A stretch of 64,000 nucleotides of DNA from Acidimicrobiia bacterium (GCA_027494135.1 JAOSJK010000001.1:1281378-1345377), one strand, 5' to 3'. Positions 1-10,214 are shown, counted from the first letter of the stretch. Translations and numbers: made by a program. Notes: generated by a model not told the origin, from the sequence alone.

Positions 1-333
1 CATGTAGGAGGTCGTCGTGTCGAGGAATGCGTTGGGAATCGTGCCGCCGACGTTGTTGACGACGACGTCGAGCCGGCCGAATGCCTCGTGTGCTGCGGTA
101 GCGAGGCCTGCGACGTTGTCGAGGTCGGAGAGATCGGCGGGAACCGCCAGTGCCCGGCGCCCGGTGGCCTCGATTTGCGCCGCGACCTCGTCGAGCTGCG
201 AGGAGGTGCGCGCCGAGATGACCACGTCAGCCCCTGCCTCGGCGAGGGCGAGCGCGCTCGCCGCACCGATGCCGCGACCTGCGCCGGTCACGACGGCGAC
301 GCGGTCGGTGAGATGGAACCTGTCGAGGATCAT
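1..333 (-). CDS. SDR-family oxidoreductase (3' part outside window)
   Basis: This is the N-terminal 111 codons of a short-chain dehydrogenase/reductase; the gene runs off the left edge. The protein starts [22 protein letters not shown], so the dinucleotide-binding TGxxxGIG motif lies near residues 17-23 and the structural NNVGG motif near residue 93. The usual family length is about 250 residues, so the catalytic SxnYxxxK part is outside. It begins 25 bp after the DapB-like gene and is the last visible gene of a minus-strand operon. Substrate unknown; a steroid, terpenoid or acyl-CoA oxidoreduction role would fit the neighbours but is inference. Confidence 0.85.
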   Translation of the reverse strand, partial: MILDRFHLTDRVAVVTGAGRGIGAASALALAEAGADVVISARTSSQLDEVAAQIEATGRRALAVPADLSDLDNVAGLATAAHEAFGRLDVVVNNVGGTIPNAFLDTTTSYM

Positions 334-358
334 CGTGCCCCTATCGCTCCCGGACGGA

Positions 359-1426
359 TCAGACGAACAGATGCCGTGCGGAGTACACGGGCAGGTCGAG
401 GAAGGTGAGAACTCCCGGCTCGGCGTCGCACACGGCGGGTATCGCGTTGATCACGTGCATAGCGGTTGCCAGGCACCCGGCGTAGTTGTGGTCGCCTACG
501 TGCGACGAGAGCTCGAGGTCGAGCTTGATGCACGGATCGCCGTCGATGAGCACCCGGTAGCCCGCCCCCTGCGGCCAGTCGGGGGCATCGACGTCGCGCA
601 ACCGGGTCACGTGCTCGACGACGATGCGCGGCTCGTTATCGATCATCCCCATGATCTCGAAGCGCATGCCGGAGATGGTTCCAGCCGCGATCGGCCCGGA
701 CGCGATCTCGAAGTCGGCGTCGGCGAGGATCACCTCGTGCGACTCTTCGATGCGATCCAGCTCGACGTCGAGGGCGTTCGCGACCAGCTCGACTACGGGT
801 CCCCACGCCATCGCCGTCGATCCCGGTGCCAAGAGCAACGAGGACGATTCGTCGGGTTTGCCGAAGCCCATGATGTCGAACATCGTGAAGGGGTTGTCCC
901 AGGTCGCGTAGTTGACGATCTCCATCATGCGTACCGTGCGGACTTCCTTGCAGAGGGCGAGCGCCGAGACAGCGAGCCCCGCGTTGCCGAAGCCGGGGTC
1001 GATCCCCGAGGTGTAGACAGAGGCGGCGCCTCGGAGGCACGCCTCGCTCAGGCGCTCGTGCGTCCCCGGTCCCGCGGCCCTCGGGTAGAGAAGTGGGACG
1101 AATGACGTGTTGACGACGTTGATTCCCGCTTCTAGGAACCCGACCAGGTCTCTGATCACCTCACCGGGCCGGAAGTCGGAGTTCGCCGTGTAGCAGATGC
1201 AGTCGGGGCCGGTCGCGAGCAGGGCCTCGGCGTCGTTGGTGGCCGCTATGCCCAGGGGGCCGACGCCGCAGATCTCTCCGGCGTCGCGTCCCACCTTGGA
1301 GTCGGAGTGCACCCAGAGCCCGGTGAGCTCCAGGTCGGGGTGGGCGGCGATGGCCGGCACCGCGTGGATGCCGACGGTCCCGGTAGCCCACTGGATCACC
1401 CGGTACTTGTCGCTGGTTGCGCTCAT
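359..1426 (-). CDS. DapB-like NAD(P)-dependent dehydrogenase
   Basis: A 355-residue protein with an N-terminal Rossmann segment ([20 protein letters not shown], about residues 9-28), resembling the actinobacterial 'dihydrodipicolinate reductase' group that also contains 2,4-diaminopentanoate dehydrogenase. True DapB enzymes are shorter (about 245-270 residues), so a lysine-pathway role is unlikely. The ATG overlaps the stop of the upstream SDR in an ATGA arrangement, implying translational coupling. Proteins of this group are often encoded beside SDRs and acyl-CoA enzymes in catabolic clusters. The reading frame is intact. Substrate cannot be named from sequence. Confidence 0.8.
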   Translation of the reverse strand: MSATSDKYRVIQWATGTVGIHAVPAIAAHPDLELTGLWVHSDSKVGRDAGEICGVGPLGIAATNDAEALLATGPDCICYTANSDFRPGEVIRDLVGFLEAGINVVNTSFVPLLYPRAAGPGTHERLSEACLRGAASVYTSGIDPGFGNAGLAVSALALCKEVRTVRMMEIVNYATWDNPFTMFDIMGFGKPDESSSLLLAPGSTAMAWGPVVELVANALDVELDRIEESHEVILADADFEIASGPIAAGTISGMRFEIMGMIDNEPRIVVEHVTRLRDVDAPDWPQGAGYRVLIDGDPCIKLDLELSSHVGDHNYAGCLATAMHVINAIPAVCDAEPGVLTFLDLPVYSARHLFV

Positions 1427-2197
1427 GCCGGCATGTACTCCCCGCCGTTGACGTCGAGAATCGCTCCGGTGACCTCGCTCGAGTAGCCCGACAGCAGCAT
1501 GAGGATGGCACCCGCGCAGGCGTCGTCGGTGGGTATCCGACCCAGCGGGTTGCGCGAGGCGATGTCGTCGTAGACGTCCTGCTCGGAGATGCCCTTCTGC
1601 TCCGCTGTCATCTGCAGGTAGAGCTGGACGCCCGGTCCGTCGAGCCAGCCCATGATCGCCTGGTTGACGCGGATGTTGTGCTCGCCGAGCTCGAGCGCAA
1701 GGAACCGGGTGGCGCAGCTCATCGCCGCCTTGGCCACTGCGTAACCGCCCTGACCTCTCAGCGGCCTCCGTGTGGCCATCGTCCCGACGTTCACGACCGA
1801 TCCGCCGCCGGCCGACTTCATCTGCGGCACCGCAGAGGCGGGTCATCTGCAACGAGCCATGAAGAATGACGTCGATCGCGCGACGCAGGCTCTTGTCGGG
1901 AGTGTCGAGCAGATCGTCGAAGCCCGGGTGCGCGTAGGCGCTGTTGACCAGGCCGGTGACCTTCCCGAACCGATCGACGGCGGTCTCGATCACTCGGGCG
2001 CAGTCGTCCTCCTTGCGCACGTCGCAGGCGACCGCGACTGCGGCGCCGCCGGTCTCGCGCTGAATCTGCTCGGTGACACCGCCGGAGCGGGCGGCCATTA
2101 CGACCTTTGCACCCTCGTCGACAGCGCGCCGAGCGAGCTTGGCCCCGAGGCCCGCGCCCACCCCGGTGATCACGACGACCTCGTCCTCGAGGATCAC
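1423..2197 (-). CDS. SDR-family oxidoreductase (frameshifted)
   Basis: A short-chain dehydrogenase read in two frames. The first begins at GTG 2197 (MILEDEVVVITGVGAGLGAK, cofactor motif TGxxxGLG). The second resumes near position 1840 with SVVNVGT, then the catalytic Y-AVAK segment (GGYAVAKAA), and ends GGEYMPA. One base appears to be missing near 1840; joined, the protein is about 257 residues, the normal SDR length. The start overlaps the sulfotransferase stop by 4 bases (GTGA) and the end overlaps the next gene (ATGA). Function beyond NAD(P)-dependent alcohol/ketone oxidoreduction is unknown. Confidence 0.8.
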
Positions 2198-3331
2198 AGG
2201 TACTCCTCCGTGTAGAAGGCGAAGTCGGTCTCGATCTGTTCGGTCGACAGACCGAAGTCCTCCGCGCTGTAGCTGTGCGATCCGTGCCGTTCCTCGCGGT
2301 TGACCTCGCAGTAGTCGCGGAAGGCCTGAAGGTCGTCGGCGCCGACGGCCAGGCCGAGATCGGCCATGACCCGCGCTGCGGTTTCTACCGGCTGCGTAGC
2401 GGTCGCCTCGAACGGCACGTCGACGAAGCGGTCGGAACGGCGCGCGCACCTCTGTGAAACGGCTCAGGGTCTCTGCGAACCGGTCGCTCCAATAGGGGCC
2501 GATCTGCTTCGGATCCACCTGGTCGCTGTACTGCGACATCGTCGCCTGCACCATCGACGCGTAGGACGGGACGGCGGATGTCGGTGAACGGTGGGTCATG
2601 ACGACCTTGCAGTCGTCGAACTCGTCGAGGATGGTCTCGGCGGCCATGAGGTGGTGCGGTGACTTGAGGACCCACTTCCTTCCCTCACGTCTGCGATCCT
2701 GCCACTGCAGGACTTGCAGCCACTCGCGTAGCTCGTCGTACGCCTTGGACTGGTCGAACGAGCGCAGCCAGATGCCGTATGTGGGAACCCAGTAGAAGGA
2801 GTCGTAGCCCATCGAGGTGAAGGTGCGGTCGAGGAGCAGTACGTCTTCCTCGGGGCCGTCCCAGACGACGGTGTGGATGTCGGCGAAGTCGGGGGAGAGA
2901 GACAGGAACATCTCCATCATCTTCTTGGCCTTCTCCTTGCGGATCTCGGCCTCGGGGCTCTCTCCGGGGAAGGGGAGGGGGTAGGAGCACTCCCAGCTGA
3001 GGGTCGAGGTGAGCTGCGGTGACGCGGCCAGCAGCCGGTGCAGGAGAGTGGAGCCGGTGCGTGGCAGCCCACAGATGACCGCGGCGACGCGCACGTCGGT
3101 GTCGAGGATCTCGGGGTTGTCGCTCTGCAGTCTCCTGAGTCGCAGGCGGTCGACCAGGAGGGCTGTGAGACGGCGCTCGGTCATCTGACGCCCCGTATCG
3201 GAGAGACGGGCCTCGCTCTCGAGCGACTTCACGAGCAGGTCGAGCGGCTCGAGGAACCAGTCGTCGCCGAATCGGTCGTAACCCGCCTTGGCCCTGGCGG
3301 CTTCGAGCAGGGAGTCGACCGAGAGCGGCAT
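2194..3331 (-). CDS. Sulfotransferase-family protein (frameshifted)
   Basis: About 379 residues after correcting one shift near 2433. The 5'-phosphosulfate-binding loop is visible as CGLPRTGSTLLHRLL near residue 90, followed by a 3'-phosphate-binding segment around HRSPTSAVPSYASM. This is the Sulfotransfer_3 type common in Actinobacteria, often found beside DUF1214 proteins and oxidoreductases of lipid or steroid catabolism. The ATG follows the stop of the DUF1214 gene directly (TAG then ATG), so both lie in one transcript. The C-terminal part (VDVPFEATATQP onward) is in a different frame; I treat this as sequence error. Acceptor substrate unknown. Confidence 0.8.
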
Positions 3332-4409
3332 CTACAGATCCACTACGCGGCAGGTCGGTAGAGGATGGTGGTCGGTGCCGACCCAGCGCAGTAGCGCGGT
3401 ACCCGACGTGTGGCCGGTGGTGTCGATCCAGTTGCCCCAGCCGGGATCGGCCGCGGCGACCACGAGGGTCAGCGTGCCGTCCTCGTCGAGCGTCGCGGTG
3501 TGCTTGTTGACGGTGATCCGCTTCTCCCAGTCCATCGACTCCATCCACCAGTTGTTCAGCTGGAAGTTCCAGTAGGGAGCGTCGGGAACCTCGGTGGTGA
3601 TGACCCATGCCTGGCCGGCCTCGAGGGTCCAGTAGCCGTGCAGGTAGAAGATCTCCGGGTCGCCGCCGGCCCGTTGGAACATCTCCTGACCCCAGTCGGG
3701 CATCTCGTTGGGCCGGGTCATGAAGAGCTCGGTCCAGGGCGCGAAGGTAGCGGCCGTTCCGTGCACTCCCATTGCGGTGCGTTGGAGCGAACGGACCACG
3801 TGTTCGGCGGTGAGCGGCTCCCGGGGAGGGGTGTGCCCGAGGCGCTCGATCTCCCAGGTACCGGGCACCTCGCTCTCGCGGTCGAGATACGACTCGCGCA
3901 GCACGATCATCGTCGAGTCGACGGCCAGAGGGAGCCAGTTCCTCGCGCCGGCAGGCTTCTCGGCCGAGACGATGATCTCGACGCCGCCGTCAGGGTCGAC
4001 GGCTAGGTCGCCGTCGCGCAGCTCGCCGGTCGATGCCATCGTGCCGTCCTTGGCGTAGCGGTTCGCCTTGGTCCCGAAGCTGGTGTAGGCGATGGTGCCG
4101 CGGGTGCCGATGATCCGGTAGGTGTTCGTGCCCCTGACCGGCGCCGAGTGGTACACGTTGTCGGGGTTGTCGGCGCCGATCTTCACGAGGTCGAGCCCCT
4201 GCCACCGGGGGGCGGTCGGGATCGCTGTTCTCGAGAGTCGCGTAGAGCGAGTTGCGCAGCAGCCGGGTCAGATACCGGTAGCCCTCCGCCGCGTCGAGCG
4301 GCGTCTTCGGGACGCCCTCGCGCAGGATGACCTGGCCCGCCTGCTCCAGGGCGCGACAGAAGTCGGTCCACGCCTTCCCGCTCAGGACCGCTTCGTCGGC
4401 GTCGCCCAT
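3332..4409 (-). CDS. DUF1214-domain protein (frameshifted)
   Basis: The N-terminal part (MGDADEAVLSGKAWTDFC) and the remainder (from about GLDLVKIGADNPDN) lie in different frames joined near 4205; together about 360 residues. The C-terminal half has the DUF1214 pattern: YWNFQLNNWWMES, then NKHTATLDEDGTLTLV and DPGWGNWIDTTGH. I chose ATG 4409, preceded by GGGAGG, over an upstream TTG at 4436. DUF1214 proteins often accompany sulfotransferases in actinobacterial degradation clusters, as here. No catalytic residues can be assigned, and the biochemical role is unknown. Confidence 0.75.
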
Positions 4410-4495
4410 GACCCTCCCGTCGAGACGCTTCTGCAACAGGTTCTACCAGAGAGGTCACGTCGTGGCGAGAGGTCGCGCGACGCACCGCACGCTCC

Positions 4496-5141
4496 CTACG
4501 AGGTGCCGCCTCCGAAGCGGTCGTGCACGCGATCGAGCAGAGCGACCATCGTCTTGACCTCCTGGGCACCTGGGATGAAGAGGCTCTCGCCGACGAAGAA
4601 CGCCGGCACACCCGTCACCTGGAGATCAACGGCGGTACGGAGATCGTCGGATACCTCGTCTTCGTACTTGTCGCCGTCGAGAACCCTGGCTGCTTGATCG
4701 CCGTCGAGCCCGGCCGAGACCGCCGCCGCGCGCAGGGTCGAGCGGTCGGCGACGTTCTCGCCGTCTTCGAAGTAGGCGCTAAAGAGCAGGTCGGCCAAGC
4801 GATTCTGCACTGGTAGCCCCTCGTCGGCCGCCCACGCGAGGAGCCGGTGTGCATCGAACGTGTTGACGCGTAAGGCCCGATCGAACCGGAATTCGATCCC
4901 CTCGGCGGTGCCGAGCGCTCCGAGACGCGCCGTCATCAGATCGAAGGAGCCGGGCCCGTACTTGCGCTCGAGGGACGACCTGAGGTCGCCCGGCTCTCGA
5001 GGGGCGTGGATCGAGCTGATACGCGCGCCAGCGGAACTCCACCTCGTCGCGGAACGGAACGCGCCCGAGAGCTGCCTCGAAGCGGCGCTTCGCCAGAAAG
5101 CACCAGGGGCACGCGACGTCTGACCAGATATCGATGCGCAT
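4496..5141 (-). CDS. DsbA-family FrnE-like oxidoreductase (frameshifted)
   Basis: A thioredoxin-fold protein of about 215 residues. The active site CPWC lies at residues 11-14 (MRIDIWSDVACPWCFLAKRR) and a cis-Pro segment (TGVPAFFV) lies near residue 165, both typical of FrnE/DsbA-like cytoplasmic dithiol oxidoreductases or 2-hydroxychromene-2-carboxylate isomerase relatives. One shift near 5015 separates the first 45 residues from the rest. No signal peptide is present, so it should act in the cytoplasm. It is first in the minus-strand group of six genes; 86 bp separate it from the DUF1214 gene. Confidence 0.85.
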
Positions 5142-5280
5142 GCAGAGGCCAACAACAGGGCGGCTGCTCTGCTTCCCGGCGTCGGGCCGGTCTACGGGCA
5201 CCGGCGCACAGTGAGATCGCGTCGGCTAAGAAGAACGCGTGAGAGCTGCCATCCGGGCAGCGGCCTGAAGCGAGATTGCG

Positions 5281-6540
5281 GTGAGCGTTCACGATCCGGG
5301 GAACGACGGCGCGACCGGCGGCGACCCGCCCGACGATCCCCCCGAGGCGGGGACGCCGGCCGCGCTCAGCCGCAATGTCTACGTCGTCTCGGCGGTCTCG
5401 TTCTGCCAGGACACGGCGTCGGAGATCCTCTACCCGGTACTGCCATTCTTCGTCACGGGCGTGCTCGGAGCGCCTCCTGCAGTCCTGGGCCTGATAGAGG
5501 GCCTCGCCGACGGCGCGGCGTCGGCGATGAAGGCCGTCTCCGGACGACTCGCCGACCTGGGGCGTCGCCGTCCACTCGTCGCGGCCGGATACGGGGTCTC
5601 GGCGGCCGGCAAGCTCGTCCTGGCGCTCGCGGTCGCCTGGCCGTTGGTCCTCGTGTCGCGCTTCACCGACAGGATCGGCAAGGGCTGCGGGGGCCACCCC
5701 GCGACGCGATCATCGCCGACGAGACGACGCCGACGAACCGGGGCCGCGCCTTCGGCTTCCACCGCGCGGCAGATACGGCGGGCGCGGTCTGCGGGCCTCT
5801 CATCGGTCTCGGCCTGTACGAGATGGTGGGGCAGCGGTTCCGTCCACTCTTCTGGGTTGCGCTCGTCCCGGCGGTCGCCAGCGTGCTTCTCGTATTCCTG
5901 ATACGTGAACGTCCACGCTCTCACCGGCACGCCGTCGGGGCGTGGTCGGTGAGGGAGCTTCCGCACCGCTACTGGAGGTTCATCGGGCTGGCCGCCCTCT
6001 TCGCGCTCGTGAATTTTCCCGACTCGATGCTCCTGCTGCGCGCGAAGGATCTCGGCTTCGGATTCACTGGCGTCGTATTCGTGTACGTGCTCTACAACGT
6101 CTCGTACGCGGTGCTCAGCTACCCGGCCGGAGCCGTGTCCGACCGTCTCAATCGCCGGCTCGTGTTCGGGACCGGCCTCCTCGTCTTCTCGGTCGCGTAC
6201 CTGGGGTTCGGTCTCACGTCGTCGTCGGCCTGGGCGTGGGTGCTCTTCCCCGTCTACGGCGCGTACACCGCCCTGACCGACGGCGTGAGCCGCGCGTGGG
6301 TCGCCGATCTGGTTCCGGCAGATGCGCGCGGCACCGCACTCGGCGTGCACGCGGCGATCTCGGGGGTGGGCCTGCTCGTTGCAGGGGTCTTGGGCGGGCC
6401 TGGCCTGGCACGGTACGGGTAAGACCCCGTTCATCGTCTCGGGAATCATCGCCGCCATGCTCGCAGTCGTTCTGCTCGCGGCCCGCGGCTTCTTCGACGG
6501 TGCGTCGGAGAACGCCGGGGCAGAGATCTCCACCAACTGA
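5281..6540 (+). CDS. MFS-type membrane transporter (two frameshifts)
   Basis: A major facilitator protein of about 418 residues, read in three frames. The first segment starts at GTG 5281 and contains LIEGLADGAASAMKAVSGRLADLGRR, a typical loop 2-3 motif. A G seems to be missing near 5687 (GKGLRGPPRDAI expected). A second shift lies near 6400, before the last helix and the tail FFDGASENAGAEISTN. About 11-12 hydrophobic segments are visible. The GPPRDAIIADETTP stretch resembles MFS proteins annotated as bacterial drug or sugar exporters. Substrate unknown. It stands alone, divergent from the minus-strand operon. Confidence 0.8.
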
Positions 6541-6597
6541 AGATCCGGGTGCCCGGCGCGCGATCGCCGATCGCCACGGCTGCGGCGAGGCGGTGAG

Positions 6598-7044
6598 TCA
6601 GCGCAGCTCGTAGCAGTCGTAGTCGAGATGAGTCGTGTCGGCACTGCCTACGCCCTTGTAGACACACTGGATCGCGTTGAGCCACGCGTAGCGCTCGTCG
6701 CCGGTGTTGAACTGCGGGGTGCCGTACACGAAGACCTGCTCGGCGAGGGTGTTGATCCTCCCGCTGTACGCGACGTAGACGAGCGCGCCATCGTGCGTCT
6801 CGATTGTGCATCGCACGTCAAGCGTTCCCACGCCTCCGGAGCTCACGCGCAGCCAGTCGGCGGCGGCCCTGCCGACCATCCGGCCACGCAGTCGCTCACC
6901 CTCGAAGACGGCGTCTGTCACCTCGAAGATCATCAGCGTCCCGGCCGGGGTGTCGGGCAGGACGAAGGGCGTCGCGAGCTCGACACTCGCCCGTGCCAGC
7001 GGAACCAGCTCCAGCGGTGGGATGTGCGGGGCTGTGTCGCTCAC
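6598..7044 (-). CDS. DUF3237-family protein
   Basis: A 148-residue protein, complete. I chose GTG 7044 because GGAGG lies just upstream; a longer open frame to 7188 has low-complexity Arg/Pro content. The sequence (PLARASVELATPFVLPDTPAG, then GRMVGRAAADWL and VQVF-type strands ending LDYDCYELR) matches the DUF3237 beta-barrel family, whose members bind small ligands but have no established enzymatic role. It faces the MFS gene tail to tail and is divergent from the EamA transporter. Confidence 0.7.
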   Translation of the reverse strand: MSDTAPHIPPLELVPLARASVELATPFVLPDTPAGTLMIFEVTDAVFEGERLRGRMVGRAAADWLRVSSGGVGTLDVRCTIETHDGALVYVAYSGRINTLAEQVFVYGTPQFNTGDERYAWLNAIQCVYKGVGSADTTHLDYDCYELR

Positions 7045-7194
7045 TCGGGAACCTCCGTGGGTGCCGTGTCGATTCAGCGGGGTGAGTCTGCCACCCGGTA
7101 GGGCCGGTGCGCGGCGCCGGGCGAGGCGACCGGCGGGAGCGCCCTCCGTGGCGCTGTTTGGCGCGGCCGGTGTCCCCGCGGTGAGCATGGGGCC

Positions 7195-8025
7195 GTGCTC
7201 ACCGCCACGCTGCTAGCGCTGGTCGCCGCCGCTCTCCACGCGTCTTGGAATCTGTTGATGAAGACGAGCGACGACAGGGAGCTGGCGGCGTGGGGGCAAT
7301 TTCTCGCAGGCGGGATCATCTTCCTCCCCGTGCTCGTGGTCGCGGGCGTACCGGACCGCGCGGCGTGGCCGTACCTGGTGGCTTCGGGGCTGATCCACGT
7401 TCTCTACGTGGAGGGTCTCGTCCGCGCATACCACCACGGCGACTTCTCGCTCGCCTATCCGCTCTCGCGGGGCGGCGGCGCGCTGACTGCGGCGGTCGGC
7501 GGTGCGATCCTGCTCGACGACACGTTGCGGGTGCCTTCTTGGATCGCTCTCGGCATCGTGGCGGTCGGCCTAGGATCCCTGGTCCAGCGAGGAGCGACGC
7601 GCGCGTCCCTCGGTTGGGCCGCGCTCACTGCGGTCGTCATCGGCAGCTACACGCTCGTGGACACAGCGGGGGCACGTCGCACGAGCAACGGGTTCGCCTA
7701 CGGGGTCGCACTCACGATCTGCGCCGCGATCGCGCTGAGTGCCGTGGGGATGGCCCGCGGACGGGGTGCGGACCTCGTCGCAACGCTCCGGAGATCGTGG
7801 TGGCGGTATCTCGCGTCGGGGCTCTGCCTCACAGGCGCCTACTCGCTCGTGCTCGTCGCCGTGAGGTTCGCGCCGGTGGGGTACGTCGCGACGCTGCGCG
7901 AGTCGTCGGTGGTGCTGGGCGCCTATGCCGGTTGGGCGTTGCTGGGGGAGCGACTGGCGCTGCGACGCCTCGCGTCGGCCCTGGTCGTCACGGCGGGTCT
8001 GGTCGCCCTCGTTGCCACGCGCTGA
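7195..8025 (+). CDS. EamA/DMT-family transporter
   Basis: A complete 276-residue protein with about ten hydrophobic helices in two repeats, typical of the drug/metabolite transporter (EamA) superfamily. It starts at GTG 7195 (MLTATLLALVAAALHASWNL); the AALHASWN motif is characteristic of the first repeat. The second repeat ends in ALVVTAGLVALVATR. Likely an inner-membrane exporter or importer of a small metabolite; the substrate is not predictable. It converges on nucS, with stops 32 bp apart. Confidence 0.85.
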   Translation: MLTATLLALVAAALHASWNLLMKTSDDRELAAWGQFLAGGIIFLPVLVVAGVPDRAAWPYLVASGLIHVLYVEGLVRAYHHGDFSLAYPLSRGGGALTAAVGGAILLDDTLRVPSWIALGIVAVGLGSLVQRGATRASLGWAALTAVVIGSYTLVDTAGARRTSNGFAYGVALTICAAIALSAVGMARGRGADLVATLRRSWWRYLASGLCLTGAYSLVLVAVRFAPVGYVATLRESSVVLGAYAGWALLGERLALRRLASALVVTAGLVALVATR

Positions 8026-8057
8026 GAGCGGGGCGCGCTGCCGTGGTGACCGGTCGT

Positions 8058-8714
8058 TCAGAACAGGGTCAGGCGGTCGACCGACCCCCGCAGCGTGGCG
8101 ATGTCTACTTCGACGCAGTGGATGCCGCGACTCTCTGCGTAGACCCGTGCCTGCGGCTTGATGCGCTCGGCGACGAGGATCCCACTGGTGGGGGCGAAGC
8201 GCGAGTCACGGTCGAGGCGCTCCTGGTACCGGACGAGCTGGTCGACCCCTGCGATGTCACCGACCCGCTTCACCTCGACCACCACGGTCCCGCCGGCGGC
8301 ATCCGAGCAGAGGAGGTCGACGGGACCGATGTCGGTGGGGTACTCGCGCCGCACGAGGGTGAGGTCGTCGCGCAGGGCAGCGACCCGGGCTGCTATGAGC
8401 TCTTGGAGCTCGGCTTCCACTCCGTCCTTGGTGAGGCCGGGATCGTCTCCCAGCTCGACAACGGTGTCGTGCAACACCTCGTGCAGCTCGATGCGCAGGG
8501 TCTCGCCCTTCGGGGAGGTCGCAGTGATCACGCCCTCTGCCTCGACTACGACGCACGGCGGGCTCATCCAGTTCAAGGGCTTGTATGCCTTCGAGTCGGA
8601 GTGGACCGCGATCGAGCCGTCGGCCTTCACGAGGATCAGTCGCGGCGCCGGTTCGAGGCGCGCCCCGAGGCGTCCCTTGTACTCGACCGAGCAGTGGGCG
8701 ACGAGTAGGCGCAC
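8058..8714 (-). CDS. nucS: NucS/EndoMS mismatch-specific endonuclease
   Basis: A complete 218-residue protein from GTG 8714. It has the NucS signature KPLNWMSPPC near residue 50, and the C-terminal RecB-like nuclease motif with D near residue 132 (GPVDLL) and E-x-K near 146-148 (VVVEVKR). NucS cleaves mismatched duplex DNA and provides mutation avoidance in Actinobacteria and some archaea that lack MutS/MutL. The C-terminus SVDRLTLF resembles the sliding-clamp-binding tail described for this family. The N-terminal extension in the open frame up to 9158 is antisense to the next gene and was rejected. Confidence 0.93.
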   Translation of the reverse strand: MRLLVAHCSVEYKGRLGARLEPAPRLILVKADGSIAVHSDSKAYKPLNWMSPPCVVVEAEGVITATSPKGETLRIELHEVLHDTVVELGDDPGLTKDGVEAELQELIAARVAALRDDLTLVRREYPTDIGPVDLLCSDAAGGTVVVEVKRVGDIAGVDQLVRYQERLDRDSRFAPTSGILVAERIKPQARVYAESRGIHCVEVDIATLRGSVDRLTLF

Positions 8715-8756
8715 GCCCGGAGTCTCGCGCGTGGCCGGCCCGGTACCCTTCGCAGG

Positions 8757-9470
8757 TGCCGTGGACGCTCGATCGCCGGGCAGGTGCCGTCGCCCTCGCC
8801 GTGTCGGCTGCCGTGGTGCTCCCCTGCTCGCACTCACCGAGTCGCCGTTGCCGGAGCACGTCTCCACAGCGCTCGAGGCTGCGGTGAACGACCCCGAGGC
8901 GGTATCGGCGCTGAGCCGCTTGGCGGAGCTCGGCGGCGAGGGCTCGTGGCTGGTCGAGTACGAGACAGAGCGCTCTGTCACCGGTGGGGCGAGTAGGACC
9001 GGGCGCGTAATAGCGGCGACCGTGCCGCCGAGCAGCGTGGTGACCGACGGAGAGACCCTGGAGGCGACGATCGACGCGAGGTCGTACTCCTGTGCGCGAC
9101 TGGACACGGGCCCGATCTGCTCCGAGGGCGAGCCGAGAACGGAAGGCGCGCCGGACATCGGTGCCGTCGTGGCAGGGGTGGCCGGGACGGATCGCTACGC
9201 GGTTAGCCGTGCGGAGGGGCGTTCGATCGCCGGCGAGCCGGCTGATTGCTTCGAGCTGGACGCGGCCGAGGAGGCGTCGCTACCCGGTGGAATGGTCCGG
9301 GAGGCGGTCCTCTGCTACGCGGTCGACGGCGTTCTCCTCTCGGCGCGTGTGGCGACCGGCACAGCGACCGATGGCCGAACGGCTCTGAGAGTCGAGCGCG
9401 ACATCGATCGACGCGACCTCATAGATCTCCTCGACGGGTTCGATGCGCCGGCGCCACCGACGCCGGCTGA
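8757..9470 (+). CDS. Putative secreted/lipoprotein of unknown function (frameshifted)
   Basis: Starts at GTG 8757 (VPWTLDRRAGAVALAVSAAVVL), a signal-peptide-like N-terminus ending in LPCS that may be a lipobox, 42 bp from the divergent nucS start. A shift near 8830 leads into the mature part (LPEHVSTALEAAVNDPEAVSAL onward), which contains two Cys pairs and many acidic residues. No stop occurs in frame before the next small gene. The TGA at 9468 in the neighbouring frame is the probable end if one more base is lost. No family recognised; confidence concerns the existence of a gene, not its role. Confidence 0.5.
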
Positions 9471-9576
9471 GCGCGCATGCCGAGGCGCACCGGTACGATC
9501 GAGCGGTGACCTCGCTGCGTCCACAGAAGAGGGATTCCAGGCGCGCTTGCCGGTGCAGTCGACCCCGGGGCACGCA

Positions 9577-9857
9577 GTGAGCTTCTACGACCAGGTGATG
9601 CGTGAGCTGGTCGCTGCCCTGGGAGGGGCTCTCTTCTTCGGGAACCTGCTTGCGCTCGTGAGGCGTCGAGTCGACAGACGTGCTGCGGCCGGAGTCAAGG
9701 TGCGCGCGCCAGGCCCGGGAGCCCGGTGCGTGGGCTGGGCGGCCACCACGAGCACGACGGCGATCTCGCGAGGGCGCCCGTGACGCGCTCGGTCCTCTAC
9801 ATGGTGATCGGCTTCCTGGTGATGATCTGGGGGATCGCGTCGATAGCAGCGTCGTAG
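9577..9857 (+). CDS. Small two-helix membrane protein (frameshifted)
   Basis: From GTG 9577 the protein reads MSFYDQVMRELVAALGGALF with a first hydrophobic helix (GGALFFGNLLALV), then a basic linker (RRRVDRR). After a shift near 9730 a second helix follows, SVLYMVIGFLVMIWGIASIA, with the stop at 9855-9857. The joined length is about 93 residues. It is not visible as a single open frame. It resembles small actinobacterial membrane proteins of unknown function. The 3' end overlaps the antisense PPOX remnant. Confidence 0.5.
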
Positions 9858-10171
9858 TCGATCGGGCCGTTGATCGGGCCGTCGACCGGGCCGGCGACTG
9901 GGCCGGGTCTCAGGTTCTGTGGAGCTCGTGGTGAACGGGGGATGCGGCGGCCGGTGATCGCCTGGGACTCAACCCGGATCCAGTGCTCCTTCGGCCCCGG
10001 GCACCAGGGACCCAGTCGGAGGTGCTCGAGGCGCCGCTTCTCCTCGGCGTCGGTCATCTCGCGTGCTGTGCCCACGACGAGGATGCGGAGGCACTCCTCG
10101 CGCTGCATGACCTCGATGCCCGGACGGAGATCGATCTCCTGATCAGCGACGCTCTCGTCGGACCCGCTCAC
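9797..10171 (-). pseudogene. PPOX/NimA-like flavoprotein with a large internal deletion
   Basis: The N-terminal recognition segment (IEVMQREECLRI) of the pyridoxamine-5'-phosphate-oxidase-like flavin-binding family is fused directly to the C-terminal segment (LVVGTAREMTDAEEKRRLEH, then PWCPGPKEHWIRVESQAITGRRI). About 60-70 residues that normally form the FMN-binding barrel are absent, although the frame stays open. Relatives are often members of DosR-controlled dormancy regulons and here lie close to a DosR-like regulator. The tail (GP-rich, 12-bp repeats) is probably read-through. It is non-functional as written, or the deletion is an assembly error. Confidence 0.6.
9860..9907. repeat. 12-bp tandem repeat, four imperfect units
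   Basis: Four consecutive 12-bp units of consensus GAtCGGGCCGtc (9860-9871, 9872-9883, 9884-9895, 9896-9907) lie at the 3' end of the PPOX remnant. On the minus strand they encode GPVA/GPVD/GPIN/GPID. This looks like slippage-generated low-complexity sequence. Confidence 0.8.
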
Positions 10172-10214
10172 CCGGCCGGCTCTCCTCGTCCGTCCACCGA
10201 GCGACGGAGTCCTC

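Noticed and set aside
359..3331. A single 990-residue minus-strand open frame
   Set aside because: It strings together pieces of a sulfotransferase, an SDR and a DapB-like enzyme through out-of-frame sequence; overlapping stop/start pairs and family lengths show three genes.
8715..9158. N-terminal extension of NucS
   Set aside because: Family members start at the VRLLVAHC equivalent; the extension is antisense to the lipoprotein-like gene.
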